A DNA stretch of 11,802 bases from Faecalibacterium sp. (GCA_017483235.1 JAFULE010000163.1:1-11802); one strand, 5' to 3'; shown: positions 1 to 6,816, numbered from the stretch's first letter. Notes: generated by a model from the letters alone, not told the origin. Numbers and translations are program-made.

Positions 1-1257
1 CTGGCGCTGCCGCTCGGCGTTGGCGCAGCCGCCGCAGTGCTCGCACCGGGCCGGGGGCTGCTGGCCAAAATACTTCAGAATAAAGCCCCGCAGGCAGTCC
101 TGCGTGGTGGAATAAAAGGTCATCCATTTCAGCCGCTCCTCTGCGTTGCGGGCGGCTTCGGCCCGCTGCTCGGCCGTCAGGGGGCTGTCAGATTTTTCCT
201 GCTCTTTTTCGATCAGGAAGCGGGCGGTGCGCACATCCACCCCCGAATACAGCAGCACACAGCGGGCGGCTTCGCCGTCGCGGCCGGCGCGGCCAGCCTC
301 CTGATAATAGCTTTCCAGATCCTTTGGCATATTGTAGTGGATGACATACCGCACGTTGGGCTTGTCGATGCCCATGCCAAAGGCGTTGGTGGCCACCATA
401 ACGGTGATGCGGTCGTAGAGGAAATCCTCCTGATTTTGGCGGCGCTGCTCGGCGGGAAGCTTGCTGTGATAGCTGCCCACCGCATAGCCCGCCTGTTGCA
501 GCCGGTCGGTCACCTCTTCCACCGCACGGATGGTGTTGCAGTACACAATGCCGCTGGCAGTTCCCTCTTCTTTCAAAAGGGCCAGCAGCTCGTCCGGTTT
601 TTCGCTGGGCAGGGCGTGGCGCACCTCGAAATACAAGTTGGGCCGGTCAAAGCTGGCGGTCAGCTCAAAAGGGGCGTTCAGCGCAAGGCTTTGCCGGATA
701 TCCTGCCGCACCTGTGCGGTGGCGGTGGCGGTAAAGGCCCCCACCACCGGGCGCATGGGCAGCGCAGCCAGAAACTGATTGATCTGCAGGTAGCTGGGGC
801 GGAAGTCCTGCCCCCACTGGCTGATGCAGTGGGCCTCGTCCACCACCACCATGCTGACCGGCTGGGTGCGGGCAAAGGCCAGAAAGCCGGGCATCAGCAG
901 CCGCTCGGGGGCCACGTAGATGATCTTGTACCAGCCCTCACGGGCGCGGTGCAGCATCAGAGCTTTCTGGCTGTCGGTCAGGCTGTTGTTCAGGTAGGCG
1001 GCCTTGACCCCGGCAGCCACCAGCGCCCGCACCTGATCCTGCATCAGGCTGACCAGCGGCGACACCACCACCGTTACCCCCGGCAGCAGCAGCGCCGGCA
1101 CCTGATAGCACAGCGATTTGCCCGCGCCGGTGGGCATTACGGCCAGCACATCCTGCCCGGCCAGCAGCCGGTTTACGATGTCGGCCTGCCCCGGGCGAAA
1201 GCTGTCGTAGCCAAACACCCGCTTCAAAAGCTGGTGGGGCGTTTCGTGCTGCTGCAT
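1..1257 (-). CDS. recQ: ATP-dependent DNA helicase RecQ (3' end cut off by the window edge)
   Basis: Superfamily 2 3'-5' DNA helicase acting in recombinational repair and replication-fork restart. The frame is open from the ATG at 1257 to base 1, giving 419 visible residues. Seen in order: the Q motif region with Q24 in FRPGQ, Walker A (PTGAGKS, 42-48), the DEAH box (140-143) followed by CISQWG, the TATAT motif III (177-181), motif V (TNAFGMGIDKPNVR, 290-303) and motif VI (QEAGRAGRDG, 319-328). The RecQ zinc-binding subdomain follows with C388, C405, C408 and C411. The winged-helix and HRDC domains usual for full-length RecQ would lie beyond the left edge, so it cannot be said whether they are present. 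The start is supported by AAAGGCGGG at 1275-1267, nine bases upstream. The gene diverges from the glycosyltransferase and has its own extended -10. The assignment is secure; a shorter RecQ paralog lacking HRDC remains possible. Confidence 0.95.
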   Translation of the reverse strand, partial: MQQHETPHQLLKRVFGYDSFRPGQADIVNRLLAGQDVLAVMPTGAGKSLCYQVPALLLPGVTVVVSPLVSLMQDQVRALVAAGVKAAYLNNSLTDSQKALMLHRAREGWYKIIYVAPERLLMPGFLAFARTQPVSMVVVDEAHCISQWGQDFRPSYLQINQFLAALPMRPVVGAFTATATAQVRQDIRQSLALNAPFELTASFDRPNLYFEVRHALPSEKPDELLALLKEEGTASGIVYCNTIRAVEEVTDRLQQAGYAVGSYHSKLPAEQRRQNQEDFLYDRITVMVATNAFGMGIDKPNVRYVIHYNMPKDLESYYQEAGRAGRDGEAARCVLLYSGVDVRTARFLIEKEQEKSDSPLTAEQRAEAARNAEERLKWMTFYSTTQDCLRGFILKYFGQQPPARCEHCGGCANAERQRQ

Positions 1258-1295
1258 TTTGCTGTACCCGCCTTTCGTGTTGTCGTTCGCCGTTC

Positions 1296-1304
1296 AGTAT
1301 ATCA
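1296..1304 (-). promoter_or_regulatory. Extended -10 promoter element for recQ
   Basis: Read on the minus strand the bases are TGATATACT, an extended -10 (TGn followed by TATACT). No good -35 hexamer is present 16-18 bases upstream, as is common for extended -10 promoters. It lies 38 bases ahead of the recQ ATG, which predicts a leader of about 30 nt. No other candidate as good lies between 1258 and 1400 on this strand. Confidence 0.6.
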
Positions 1305-1411
1305 CATTCGGCGGCCTGCGGGAGGCTTTTTTGCCGTTTTTGCAAAAAACTAAGCCGCCGCCTCGTTATCATAAAGGATGGGCAAAATTGCCAAGCTGCC
1401 CAGAGCAGATA

Positions 1412-1438
1412 AAAATGCGCGAAAAAGTGTCGCATTTT
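1412..1438. promoter_or_regulatory. Perfect 8-bp inverted repeat, candidate operator of the glycosyltransferase promoter
   Basis: AAAATGCG (1412-1419) is repeated in perfect inverse as CGCATTTT (1431-1438) around an 11-base spacer. The two half-sites are centred 19 bases apart, close to two helical turns, as expected for a dimeric regulator. The right arm covers the place where the -35 hexamer would be for the -10 at 1453-1458, and that promoter has no recognisable -35. Since it sits upstream of the predicted start site it should not be transcribed from that promoter, which favours a DNA-level operator over an RNA hairpin. The binding protein is unknown. The repeat is seen; the role is inferred. 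Confidence 0.45.
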
Positions 1439-1449
1439 GCCGTCAGGTG

Positions 1450-1458
1450 TGCTATAAT
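1450..1458 (+). promoter_or_regulatory. Extended -10 promoter element for the glycosyltransferase gene
   Basis: TGCTATAAT is a consensus extended -10. The -35 position (about 1430-1435, TCGCAT) does not resemble TTGACA and is occupied by the right arm of an inverted repeat, so the promoter may depend on or be blocked by a regulator. Transcription would begin near 1465, leaving a leader of about 60 nt. Confidence 0.7.
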
Positions 1459-1480
1459 GCCTGCGTATAAGCTTTTTACT

Positions 1481-1501
1481 GGGCGCTTTTCTGCCGCGCC
1501 C
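1481..1501 (+). other. Small GC-rich hairpin in the glycosyltransferase mRNA leader
   Basis: GGGCGC (1481-1486) can pair with GCGCCC (1496-1501) around a nine-base loop. It lies between the predicted transcription start and the ribosome site. No T-run follows, so it is not a terminator, and it does not cover the AAAGGAAA ribosome site. It may stabilise the mRNA 5' end or simply reflect GC-rich sequence. Confidence 0.3.
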
Positions 1502-1527
1502 GGCCCCGATACAGAAAGGAAATCACC

Positions 1528-2559
1528 ATGCAAAAACTGATCACCTTTGCGGTGCCCTGCTACAACAGCGCCGCCTACATGCGCCACTGTGTGGACACCC
1601 TGCTGACCGCCGGCGAGCGGGCCGAGATCATTTTGGTGGACGATGGCTCGGTGAAGGACGAGACCCCCGCCATCTGTGACGAATATGCCGAAAAGTACCC
1701 CACCATCGTGCGGGCCATCCATCAGGAAAACGGCGGCCACGGCGAGGGCGTAAACCAGGGCCTGCGCAACGCAAACGGCCTGTACTACAAGGTGGTGGAC
1801 AGCGACGACTGGCTGGACACCGACGCGCTGGCCAAGGTGCTGGATAAGCTGCAGGAGTTTGTGGACAGCGGCGTGCAGCTGGACCTGATGCTGTGCAACT
1901 ATGTGTACGAGCATGTGGAAGACAACACCCAGCACACCGTGCGATACACCAACATCTTCCCGCAGGATCGTGTATTTACCTGGAAGCACACCCGGCCCTT
2001 CCGCCCCGACCAGAATATCCTGATGCACTCGGTCATCTACCGCACCCAGGTCCTGCGCGACTGCGGCATTGTGCTGCCCAAGCACACCTTCTATGTAGAC
2101 AACATTTTTGTCTACCAGCCGCTGCCCTATGTAAACACCATGTACTACATGAATCTGGACCTGTACCGCTATTTCATCGGCCGCTCGGACCAGAGCGTGA
2201 ACGAAAAGGTGATGGTGGGCCGCGTGGACCAGCAACTGCGGGTGACCCGCCACATGATCGACTGCCAGAACCTGAACGAGCTGCCCATCAACAAAAAGAA
2301 ACTGCGCGGCTATATGCTGAACTATCTGAGCATGATGATGGCCATCAGCAGCATTCTGCTGATTCTGGACGGCAGCGAAGAAGCCCATGTGAAGAAGTTC
2401 GAGATCTGGAAGTACCTGTACAACCATGTGGACCGTGACGTGTATCGCCGCATCCGCTACCTGAGCGTGGGCGGCTTTACCAACCTGAAGGGCAAGCTGG
2501 GCGACAAGATCAGCTTGGGCGGCTACCGCATGGCCCAGAAGATTTTTAAATTCAACTAA
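1528..2559 (+). CDS. Family 2 (GT-A fold) glycosyltransferase
   Basis: Predicted cytoplasmic inverting glycosyltransferase that transfers a sugar from a nucleotide-sugar donor to an acceptor in making a surface polysaccharide, teichoic-acid-like polymer or glycolipid; substrate unknown. The 343 residues begin with the GT2 N-terminal strand (ITFAVPCYNSAAYM, 5-18), then LVDDGS (36-41, nucleotide binding), the QENGGHGEGVNQG segment (66-78) and the metal-binding DxD motif within VVDSDDWLD (89-97). The rest lacks clear membrane segments, so the enzyme is probably soluble or membrane-associated through basic patches near the C-terminus. The start is supported by AAAGGAAA eight or so bases upstream. 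It appears to be monocistronic, with a strong terminator right after the stop, and no other polysaccharide gene adjoins it. Family assignment is secure; the specific sugar and acceptor cannot be told. Confidence 0.9.
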   Translation: MQKLITFAVPCYNSAAYMRHCVDTLLTAGERAEIILVDDGSVKDETPAICDEYAEKYPTIVRAIHQENGGHGEGVNQGLRNANGLYYKVVDSDDWLDTDALAKVLDKLQEFVDSGVQLDLMLCNYVYEHVEDNTQHTVRYTNIFPQDRVFTWKHTRPFRPDQNILMHSVIYRTQVLRDCGIVLPKHTFYVDNIFVYQPLPYVNTMYYMNLDLYRYFIGRSDQSVNEKVMVGRVDQQLRVTRHMIDCQNLNELPINKKKLRGYMLNYLSMMMAISSILLILDGSEEAHVKKFEIWKYLYNHVDRDVYRRIRYLSVGGFTNLKGKLGDKISLGGYRMAQKIFKFN

Positions 2560-2566
2560 ACTGTTT

Positions 2567-2595
2567 GCCTCCCTTGCAAAAAGGGAGGCTTTTTT
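2567..2595 (+). terminator. Rho-independent terminator after the glycosyltransferase gene
   Basis: A perfect 9-bp stem, GCCTCCCTT (2567-2575) with AAGGGAGGC (2581-2589), closes on the five-base loop GCAAA. It is followed directly by TTTTTT and further T-rich sequence. It begins seven bases past the TAA and separates this gene from the sigma-factor operon. Confidence 0.93.
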
Positions 2596-2625
2596 CATTT
2601 TTTCTTGAAAAACTTGTAACAAACC

Positions 2626-2654
2626 CTGCCATTTGCGCACCAATACGATAGAAT
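2626..2654 (+). promoter_or_regulatory. Candidate promoter of the sigma-factor operon
   Basis: CTGCCA (2626-2631) and TAGAAT (2649-2654) are separated by 17 bases and match the housekeeping consensus at 4 of 6 and 5 of 6 positions. The start would be near 2661, about 28 nt ahead of the ATG. Just upstream, TGTAACAAA (2615-2623) looks like an ECF-type -35 element, but no CGTC or CGTA -10 lies 15-18 bases after it. Autoregulation by the encoded sigma factor is therefore possible but not supported by spacing. Confidence 0.45.
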
Positions 2655-2688
2655 AAGAAAAAACGCGAAAGCGAGGTGAGGGCGTGCC

Positions 2689-3183
2689 ATGATCATAAAG
2701 CTGTACGAGCAGTACCGGCAGGATGTGTTCCGGTATCTGGCCGGGCTGACCCACGACGCCGCCCTTGCCGAAGAGCTTTTGAGCGAAACCTTCTGCGCCG
2801 CGCTGAGCGCCCTGCCCCGCTACAACGGCAAGGCGGACGTGAAAACCTGGCTGTTTTCGATTGCGCGGCATAAATGGTACGAGCATCTGCGCAGACAGGG
2901 CCCCAAAACCCTGACCGAAGAGGATCTGGCCGGGCTGTATCTGGCCGACGGCGCCCCCGGCCCCGCCGAAACCGCCGAGCTGCGGCAGGCCGCCGCCCGG
3001 GCACGCGGGCTGCTGGCCGAAATGCCCGAGCGCACCCGCCGGGTGGTGACCCTGCGGATGGAGGGCTATTCCTTTTACGAGATCGGCCAGAGCCTTGGCA
3101 TCAGCGAGGGCTCGGCCCGTGTGATCGACTTCCGCGCCCGCGCCGCGCTGCGGGACACTTTGCAAAAGGAGGGACTGGTATGA
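2689..3183 (+). CDS. ECF-type RNA polymerase sigma factor
   Basis: Alternative sigma-70 factor that directs RNA polymerase to a small regulon. The 164 residues show the two-domain ECF plan. Region 2 spans about 3-70, with YRQDVFRYLAGLTHD, then AEELLSETFCAAL (27-39) and the region 2.4-like KTWLFSIARHKWYEHLRR (52-69). A variable linker (about 70-95) leads to region 4 (about 100-158), with a helix-turn-helix at FYEIGQSLGISEGSARVIDFRAR (129-151). Length is typical of ECF sigmas. GAGGTGAG eight bases upstream fixes the ATG. The stop overlaps the anti-sigma start in ATGA, so the two are translationally coupled, the usual arrangement for a sigma and its inhibitor. The downstream radical SAM genes in the same operon are its most likely targets besides itself; this is inference. 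Confidence 0.93.
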   Translation: MIIKLYEQYRQDVFRYLAGLTHDAALAEELLSETFCAALSALPRYNGKADVKTWLFSIARHKWYEHLRRQGPKTLTEEDLAGLYLADGAPGPAETAELRQAAARARGLLAEMPERTRRVVTLRMEGYSFYEIGQSLGISEGSARVIDFRARAALRDTLQKEGLV

Positions 3184-4601
3184 CCCATTTTGACTGTGAC
3201 GTATACATCGACCTGATGCCGCTGGTAAAGGACGGGGCGGCCAGTTTCGCCACCCAGAAAGCACTGAACGACCATCTGGCCGAATGCGACAGCTGCCGCG
3301 CACTGTACGACAGCCTGCCCGCCGCCCCCACCTCCCCGGACAATGCCGATGCTGCCAAAACGCTGGCACGGCTGCGCCGCAACGCTGCGCTGGGGCTTTT
3401 GCTGGTGGCCATCGTGGGCGCCACGGTGGGCCTTGCGCTGAACGGCGGCGAAGAGCTGTTCTACAATGTGCTCATTCTGCCGGCGGTGGGCTGTGCGGCC
3501 TACTATGCACTGCGCAAATACAGCCTGCTGGCCCCGGTGGGGATGTTTGGCCTGACCTTTGTGTGGTTTGTGGTGCAGGCCATCGGCACCGGTCAGCTGG
3601 TGCTGAACGACAACGGCGGCATCTCGCTGTCCAACCTGTTTGGCGGCGCGGCACTGTGGGGCATGCTGTACACCGGCGTGTTCTCCATCGGTGTGGCGCT
3701 GGGCTGGACCTCGCATCTGGCGTTCAGCCGCACCAGCCGCCTGCCCAAATGGCTGCGGCTGGGTCTGGCTGCGGCTGCGGTGGCCATCCTGTGCGGGGTG
3801 ATCACCTTTGCCAACAGCCTGATGGGCAACCCGGTGTGCAAGGCCATCGCCCAGAATCACGCCGAAAAGATGATCGTCCAGCAGTTTGACGAGCCGGATC
3901 TGGAAATCGAACGCAGCGGCTTCAACTTCAAAACCGGCGGCTACTATGTCAAGGTGCGCAGTGATTCCAGCATCGACACCCACTTTACCATCTACTACAA
4001 CGCCTGGGGCCAGTACCACTACGACACCTACGACAGCGTGACCAGCGGTCAGAACACCCACAGCCGCATCAACGATGCCTACCACAGCGGTGTGCGGGAG
4101 GCGCTGGATCAGCACTACGGCGACGAGAATGTGAATATCGGCTATGGCAGTATCAACGCCGACTACGAGCTGACCGGCTTTACCTACGAGGAGATGCCTG
4201 CGCTGGATCTGCGCACCCTGCAGCGGGACGCTTTGTACGATCTGGATGTGCTGGGCGCGCAGTACGGCGAGGTGACCTTTTACCTGTGCACCACCGATGT
4301 GACCTTGCAGCGTGCCGCCGACACCCTGCTTGAAGTGCGGCAGCTGCTGGAAGCGGAGGGGCTTGACTTTTACGCCATCGACTTTGTGTTGACGCAGCCC
4401 CGCCACCCGGACGGCACATGGAACAACGACGGGCCGGAGATCCGCATCGAAAACTTCCTCCGGCAGGATATTTACGAAGAAGGGCTGGAGGAACGAGTGC
4501 AGGCCGCCCACGACGCCCTGATGGCCTACTACGCCGAGCAGGACGCCAAAAACGCCGCCCTGTTTGCAAACGGCGGCCAGGCCATTGACACGGAGGGCTG
4601 A
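3180..4601 (+). CDS. Membrane-bound zinc-finger (zf-HC2) anti-sigma factor with a large extracytoplasmic domain
   Basis: Predicted to bind and hold the sigma factor encoded just upstream at the membrane and release it on an envelope or redox signal. The 473 residues start with a ZAS-type zinc finger: C6 plus H32-x3-C36-x2-C39. About five hydrophobic helices follow, near 69-87, 93-111, 116-136, 151-176 and 191-213. The rest, about 217-473, is a soluble, Tyr- and acid-rich region with no motif I recognise; five passes from a cytoplasmic N-terminus would place it outside the cell. Single-pass ZAS proteins are more common, so several helices plus a 250-residue sensor is unusual. I place the start at 3180 because its ATG overlaps the sigma stop codon and the zinc finger begins there; the frame is open further upstream but that part is antisense-like to the sigma gene's own frame. 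Confidence 0.85.
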   Translation: MTHFDCDVYIDLMPLVKDGAASFATQKALNDHLAECDSCRALYDSLPAAPTSPDNADAAKTLARLRRNAALGLLLVAIVGATVGLALNGGEELFYNVLILPAVGCAAYYALRKYSLLAPVGMFGLTFVWFVVQAIGTGQLVLNDNGGISLSNLFGGAALWGMLYTGVFSIGVALGWTSHLAFSRTSRLPKWLRLGLAAAAVAILCGVITFANSLMGNPVCKAIAQNHAEKMIVQQFDEPDLEIERSGFNFKTGGYYVKVRSDSSIDTHFTIYYNAWGQYHYDTYDSVTSGQNTHSRINDAYHSGVREALDQHYGDENVNIGYGSINADYELTGFTYEEMPALDLRTLQRDALYDLDVLGAQYGEVTFYLCTTDVTLQRAADTLLEVRQLLEAEGLDFYAIDFVLTQPRHPDGTWNNDGPEIRIENFLRQDIYEEGLEERVQAAHDALMAYYAEQDAKNAALFANGGQAIDTEG

Positions 4602-4603
4602 GC

Positions 4604-5506
4604 ATGAAGCTATCCTCGTTTGTTCAGTTTGCCGCCTTTGGGGTAAAAACCATTCTGACCCGCGGCAAAGACCCCATTCTGGGCACCATCATTCTGACCG
4701 ACAAATGCAATCTGCACTGCAAACACTGCTCGGTGAACAACATCACCGCGGTCATCCACCCCTATGCGCAGATCCAAAGCGAGATGCGCCAGCTGTACGG
4801 CATGGGGATACGCATTCTGTTTTTCTGCGGCGGCGAGACCTTTCTGTGGCAGGATGGGGGTAAAACCCTGCGCGATCTGGTGATCGAAGCCAAGCAGATG
4901 GGTTTTCTGATCGTGAACGTGGTGACCAACGGCACCTTTGCGCTGGATCTGCCCGAAGCCGACCTGATCCTGCTGAGTTTGGACGGCGACCGGCAGCGGC
5001 ACAATGCCATCCGGGGCGACACCTACGACACCATCATGGAAAACATCCGCCATGCCACCGCCGCCAACATCTGCTTTTACATGGCCATCAACCAGATCAA
5101 CAAGGACGCAGTGGCCCATGTGTGCTGCACCGCCCGGGACACCCCCAACGTGAAAGCGGTATCCTTCAATTTCCACACCCCTTATCCCGATACAAAAGAG
5201 CTGGCCCTTTCCCCGGCCGAAAAGGCAGCCTGCTGCGACGTGATTGCCCGGATGATGAAAGAGGGCGCACCGGTGTTCAACCTGAAAAGCGCCTTTCCCT
5301 ATCTGATCGAAAACCGCTTCCCCACCCCCTGCCACCAGTGCGTGGTGATGGAAAACGGCAAACTGAGCACCTGCGGCCGCTGCATCGAGGTACCCGGCCT
5401 GTGTGAGCAGTGCGGTTACTTTTTTGTGGCCGAATACACCCTGCTGTTCCGCGGCAATCCCCGGATCATTCTGGAGATGCTGACCACCTATCTGAAATAC
5501 ATCTGA
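4604..5506 (+). CDS. Radical SAM protein with three C-terminal CxxC pairs
   Basis: Predicted iron-sulfur enzyme that cleaves S-adenosylmethionine to a 5'-deoxyadenosyl radical; substrate unknown. In 300 residues one sees the cluster motif C35-x3-C39-x2-C42 in LTDKCNLHCKHCS, the GGE motif (76-78) for SAM binding, VTNGT (107-111) and LLSLDGD (123-129), all placed as in the partial TIM barrel of HpnH, MoaA or SPASM-type enzymes. The C-terminal part carries six cysteines in three CxxC pairs (C243/C246, C257/C260, C267/C270), which suggests an auxiliary cluster or zinc site resembling a twitch/SPASM region. The start is two bases after the anti-sigma stop, with GGAGGG at 4592-4597 as ribosome site. 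No peptide substrate gene is visible nearby. The fold is certain, the reaction is not. Confidence 0.88.
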   Translation: MKLSSFVQFAAFGVKTILTRGKDPILGTIILTDKCNLHCKHCSVNNITAVIHPYAQIQSEMRQLYGMGIRILFFCGGETFLWQDGGKTLRDLVIEAKQMGFLIVNVVTNGTFALDLPEADLILLSLDGDRQRHNAIRGDTYDTIMENIRHATAANICFYMAINQINKDAVAHVCCTARDTPNVKAVSFNFHTPYPDTKELALSPAEKAACCDVIARMMKEGAPVFNLKSAFPYLIENRFPTPCHQCVVMENGKLSTCGRCIEVPGLCEQCGYFFVAEYTLLFRGNPRIILEMLTTYLKYI

Positions 5507-5512
5507 ACGCCT

Positions 5513-6766
5513 ATGAGCCTGCTTACTACCCTAACCCGCATGTGGCTGACCCGCTCGGTGCAGCCGTTCCGGTTTAAAAACGAATACGACCAGACCCTGC
5601 CCTATGCCGACTGCCAAAATCTTGGCCTGTATGTGCACATCCCCTTCTGCAAAAGCATCTGCAGCTTTTGCCCCTATTGCAAGGTGCTGTACCGCGCAGA
5701 AGAATGCCAGCAGTATCTGGACGCCCTTGTGCGCGAAATTCATCTGGTGGGTGGGCAGTTTGCCGGCAAAAAGCAGGTCACCAGCCTGTATTTCGGCGGC
5801 GGCACCCCGGCGCTGGCCGCCGACCGGCTGGGCGAGGTGATCGCCGCGCTGGGGCAGCATTTTGTCATCACCGAGGGCATTGGGGTCGAGCTGCACCCCG
5901 ACAATGTGACCGTGCCGGTGCTGCAGACCCTGAAGGCCGCCGGCGTGACCAAGCTGAGCATTGGCATCCAGTCCTTTCAGCCCAAATTTCAGGCGGTGCT
6001 GGGCCGGCAGACAGTGGACCTTGCGGCCATGCGGCAGGCACTGGCCGCGGTGCCCTTTGAAACCGTGTCGATGGATTTTATTTTTGCGCTGCCCGGCCAG
6101 ACCTTTGAGGACCTGAAAGCAGACATTGACACCGCCTTTGCCGCCGGGGCAAACCATGTGGCCATCTACCCCTTTATCGACTTTACCTTTACCGCCAGCA
6201 CCGTGCCGGCAATGCCCAAAAAAGAAAAACGCGCCCTGCTGGACGCGATCACCAACTATTGCCTGCACAAAGGCTATGCCCGCAGCTCCATCTGGACCTT
6301 TGCCAGCCAGCCGCAGGCGGGGTATTCCAGCATGACGCGGGATAATTTTCTGGGCTTTGGCTGTTCAGCCACCACCCTGCTGCGTGACCAGTTCAAGATC
6401 AACACCTTTTCGGTGCAGGAATACTGCCGCCGCATCGACGCGGGCCGGCTGCCCACCGCCCTGACCCTGCGCTTTACCCTGCGCCAGCGGATGATCTATT
6501 ATCTGTTCTGGACCGCGTACAGCACCCGGGTGGACCGGCGGGATTTCGAGGCCTTTTTCGGCCTGCCGCTGCAGAAGATGTACGGCCTTGAGCTGTGGGC
6601 GGCAAAGCGGCTGGGCTTTGTGACCGAAGAGGGCGGGGTGTACACCATGACCCTGAAGGGCGCTTTTTACTACCATTACTACGAAAATTTTTACACCCTT
6701 GCCTACATCGACAAAATGTGGGGCATCCTGCGCAGGCAGGCCTTCCCCGAAAAAATTGAGCTGTAA
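5513..6766 (+). CDS. HemN/HemW-like (coproporphyrinogen III oxidase family) radical SAM protein
   Basis: Member of the oxygen-independent coproporphyrinogen III oxidase-like radical SAM family, which includes heme synthases, heme chaperones (HemW) and heme-degrading relatives. The 417 residues show LYVHIPFC (39-46) with the cluster motif C46-x3-C50-x2-C53 and a further C56, then YFGGGTPA (93-100), SIGIQSF (149-155) and MDFIFALPGQT (187-197), all family hallmarks. A roughly 35-residue N-terminal extension and an aromatic-rich C-terminus (about 385-403, many Tyr plus Phe and Trp) stand out. The gap from the preceding stop is six bases and no strong ribosome site precedes the ATG, so translation is probably coupled; an in-frame ATG at 5540 is an alternative start. 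Heme synthesis genes are not visible here, so hemN or hemW cannot be asserted. Confidence 0.88.
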   Translation: MSLLTTLTRMWLTRSVQPFRFKNEYDQTLPYADCQNLGLYVHIPFCKSICSFCPYCKVLYRAEECQQYLDALVREIHLVGGQFAGKKQVTSLYFGGGTPALAADRLGEVIAALGQHFVITEGIGVELHPDNVTVPVLQTLKAAGVTKLSIGIQSFQPKFQAVLGRQTVDLAAMRQALAAVPFETVSMDFIFALPGQTFEDLKADIDTAFAAGANHVAIYPFIDFTFTASTVPAMPKKEKRALLDAITNYCLHKGYARSSIWTFASQPQAGYSSMTRDNFLGFGCSATTLLRDQFKINTFSVQEYCRRIDAGRLPTALTLRFTLRQRMIYYLFWTAYSTRVDRRDFEAFFGLPLQKMYGLELWAAKRLGFVTEEGGVYTMTLKGAFYYHYYENFYTLAYIDKMWGILRRQAFPEKIEL

Positions 6767-6776
6767 GCACACAAAA

Positions 6777-6806
6777 GCCGGGCGGAAGCTTCCGCCCGGC
6801 TTTTTT
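6777..6806. terminator. Bidirectional terminator between converging genes
   Basis: A perfect 24-base palindrome, 6777-6800, has arms GCCGGGCGGAAG and CTTCCGCCCGGC. It is flanked by AAAA on the left (6773-6776) and TTTTTT on the right (6801-6806). It lies ten bases past the HemN-like gene's stop codon and 16 bases past the end of the dimethylarginine hydrolase on the other strand, so it can end both transcripts. The plus-strand T-run is longer. Confidence 0.92.
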
Positions 6807-6816
6807 CTGATGTAAT

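Noticed and set aside
1315..1333. Possible plus-strand terminator (GCCT/AGGC hairpin followed by TTTTTT).
   Set aside because: The stem is only 4 bp, no plus-strand gene precedes it, and it lies inside the divergent control region.
37..1353. A 438-codon open frame on the plus strand opposite recQ.
   Set aside because: RecQ motifs on the minus strand are unambiguous, and the opposing frame has no recognisable domain or ribosome site.
2874..3179. Extension of the anti-sigma reading frame upstream of 3180.
   Set aside because: This part overlaps the sigma gene out of frame, is Arg/Pro/Gly-rich, and the ATGA overlap at 3180 is a standard coupled start.
1369..3369. A 666-codon open frame on the minus strand across the glycosyltransferase and sigma genes.
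   Set aside because: It is antisense to two clearly recognised proteins and spans a terminator and a promoter. Its translation is His-, Val- and Gln-rich in the way typical of reversed GC-rich coding sequence.
3075..4511. A 478-codon open frame on the minus strand opposite the anti-sigma gene.
   Set aside because: No ribosome site and low-complexity composition; the plus strand carries a zinc finger, membrane helices and coupled start there.
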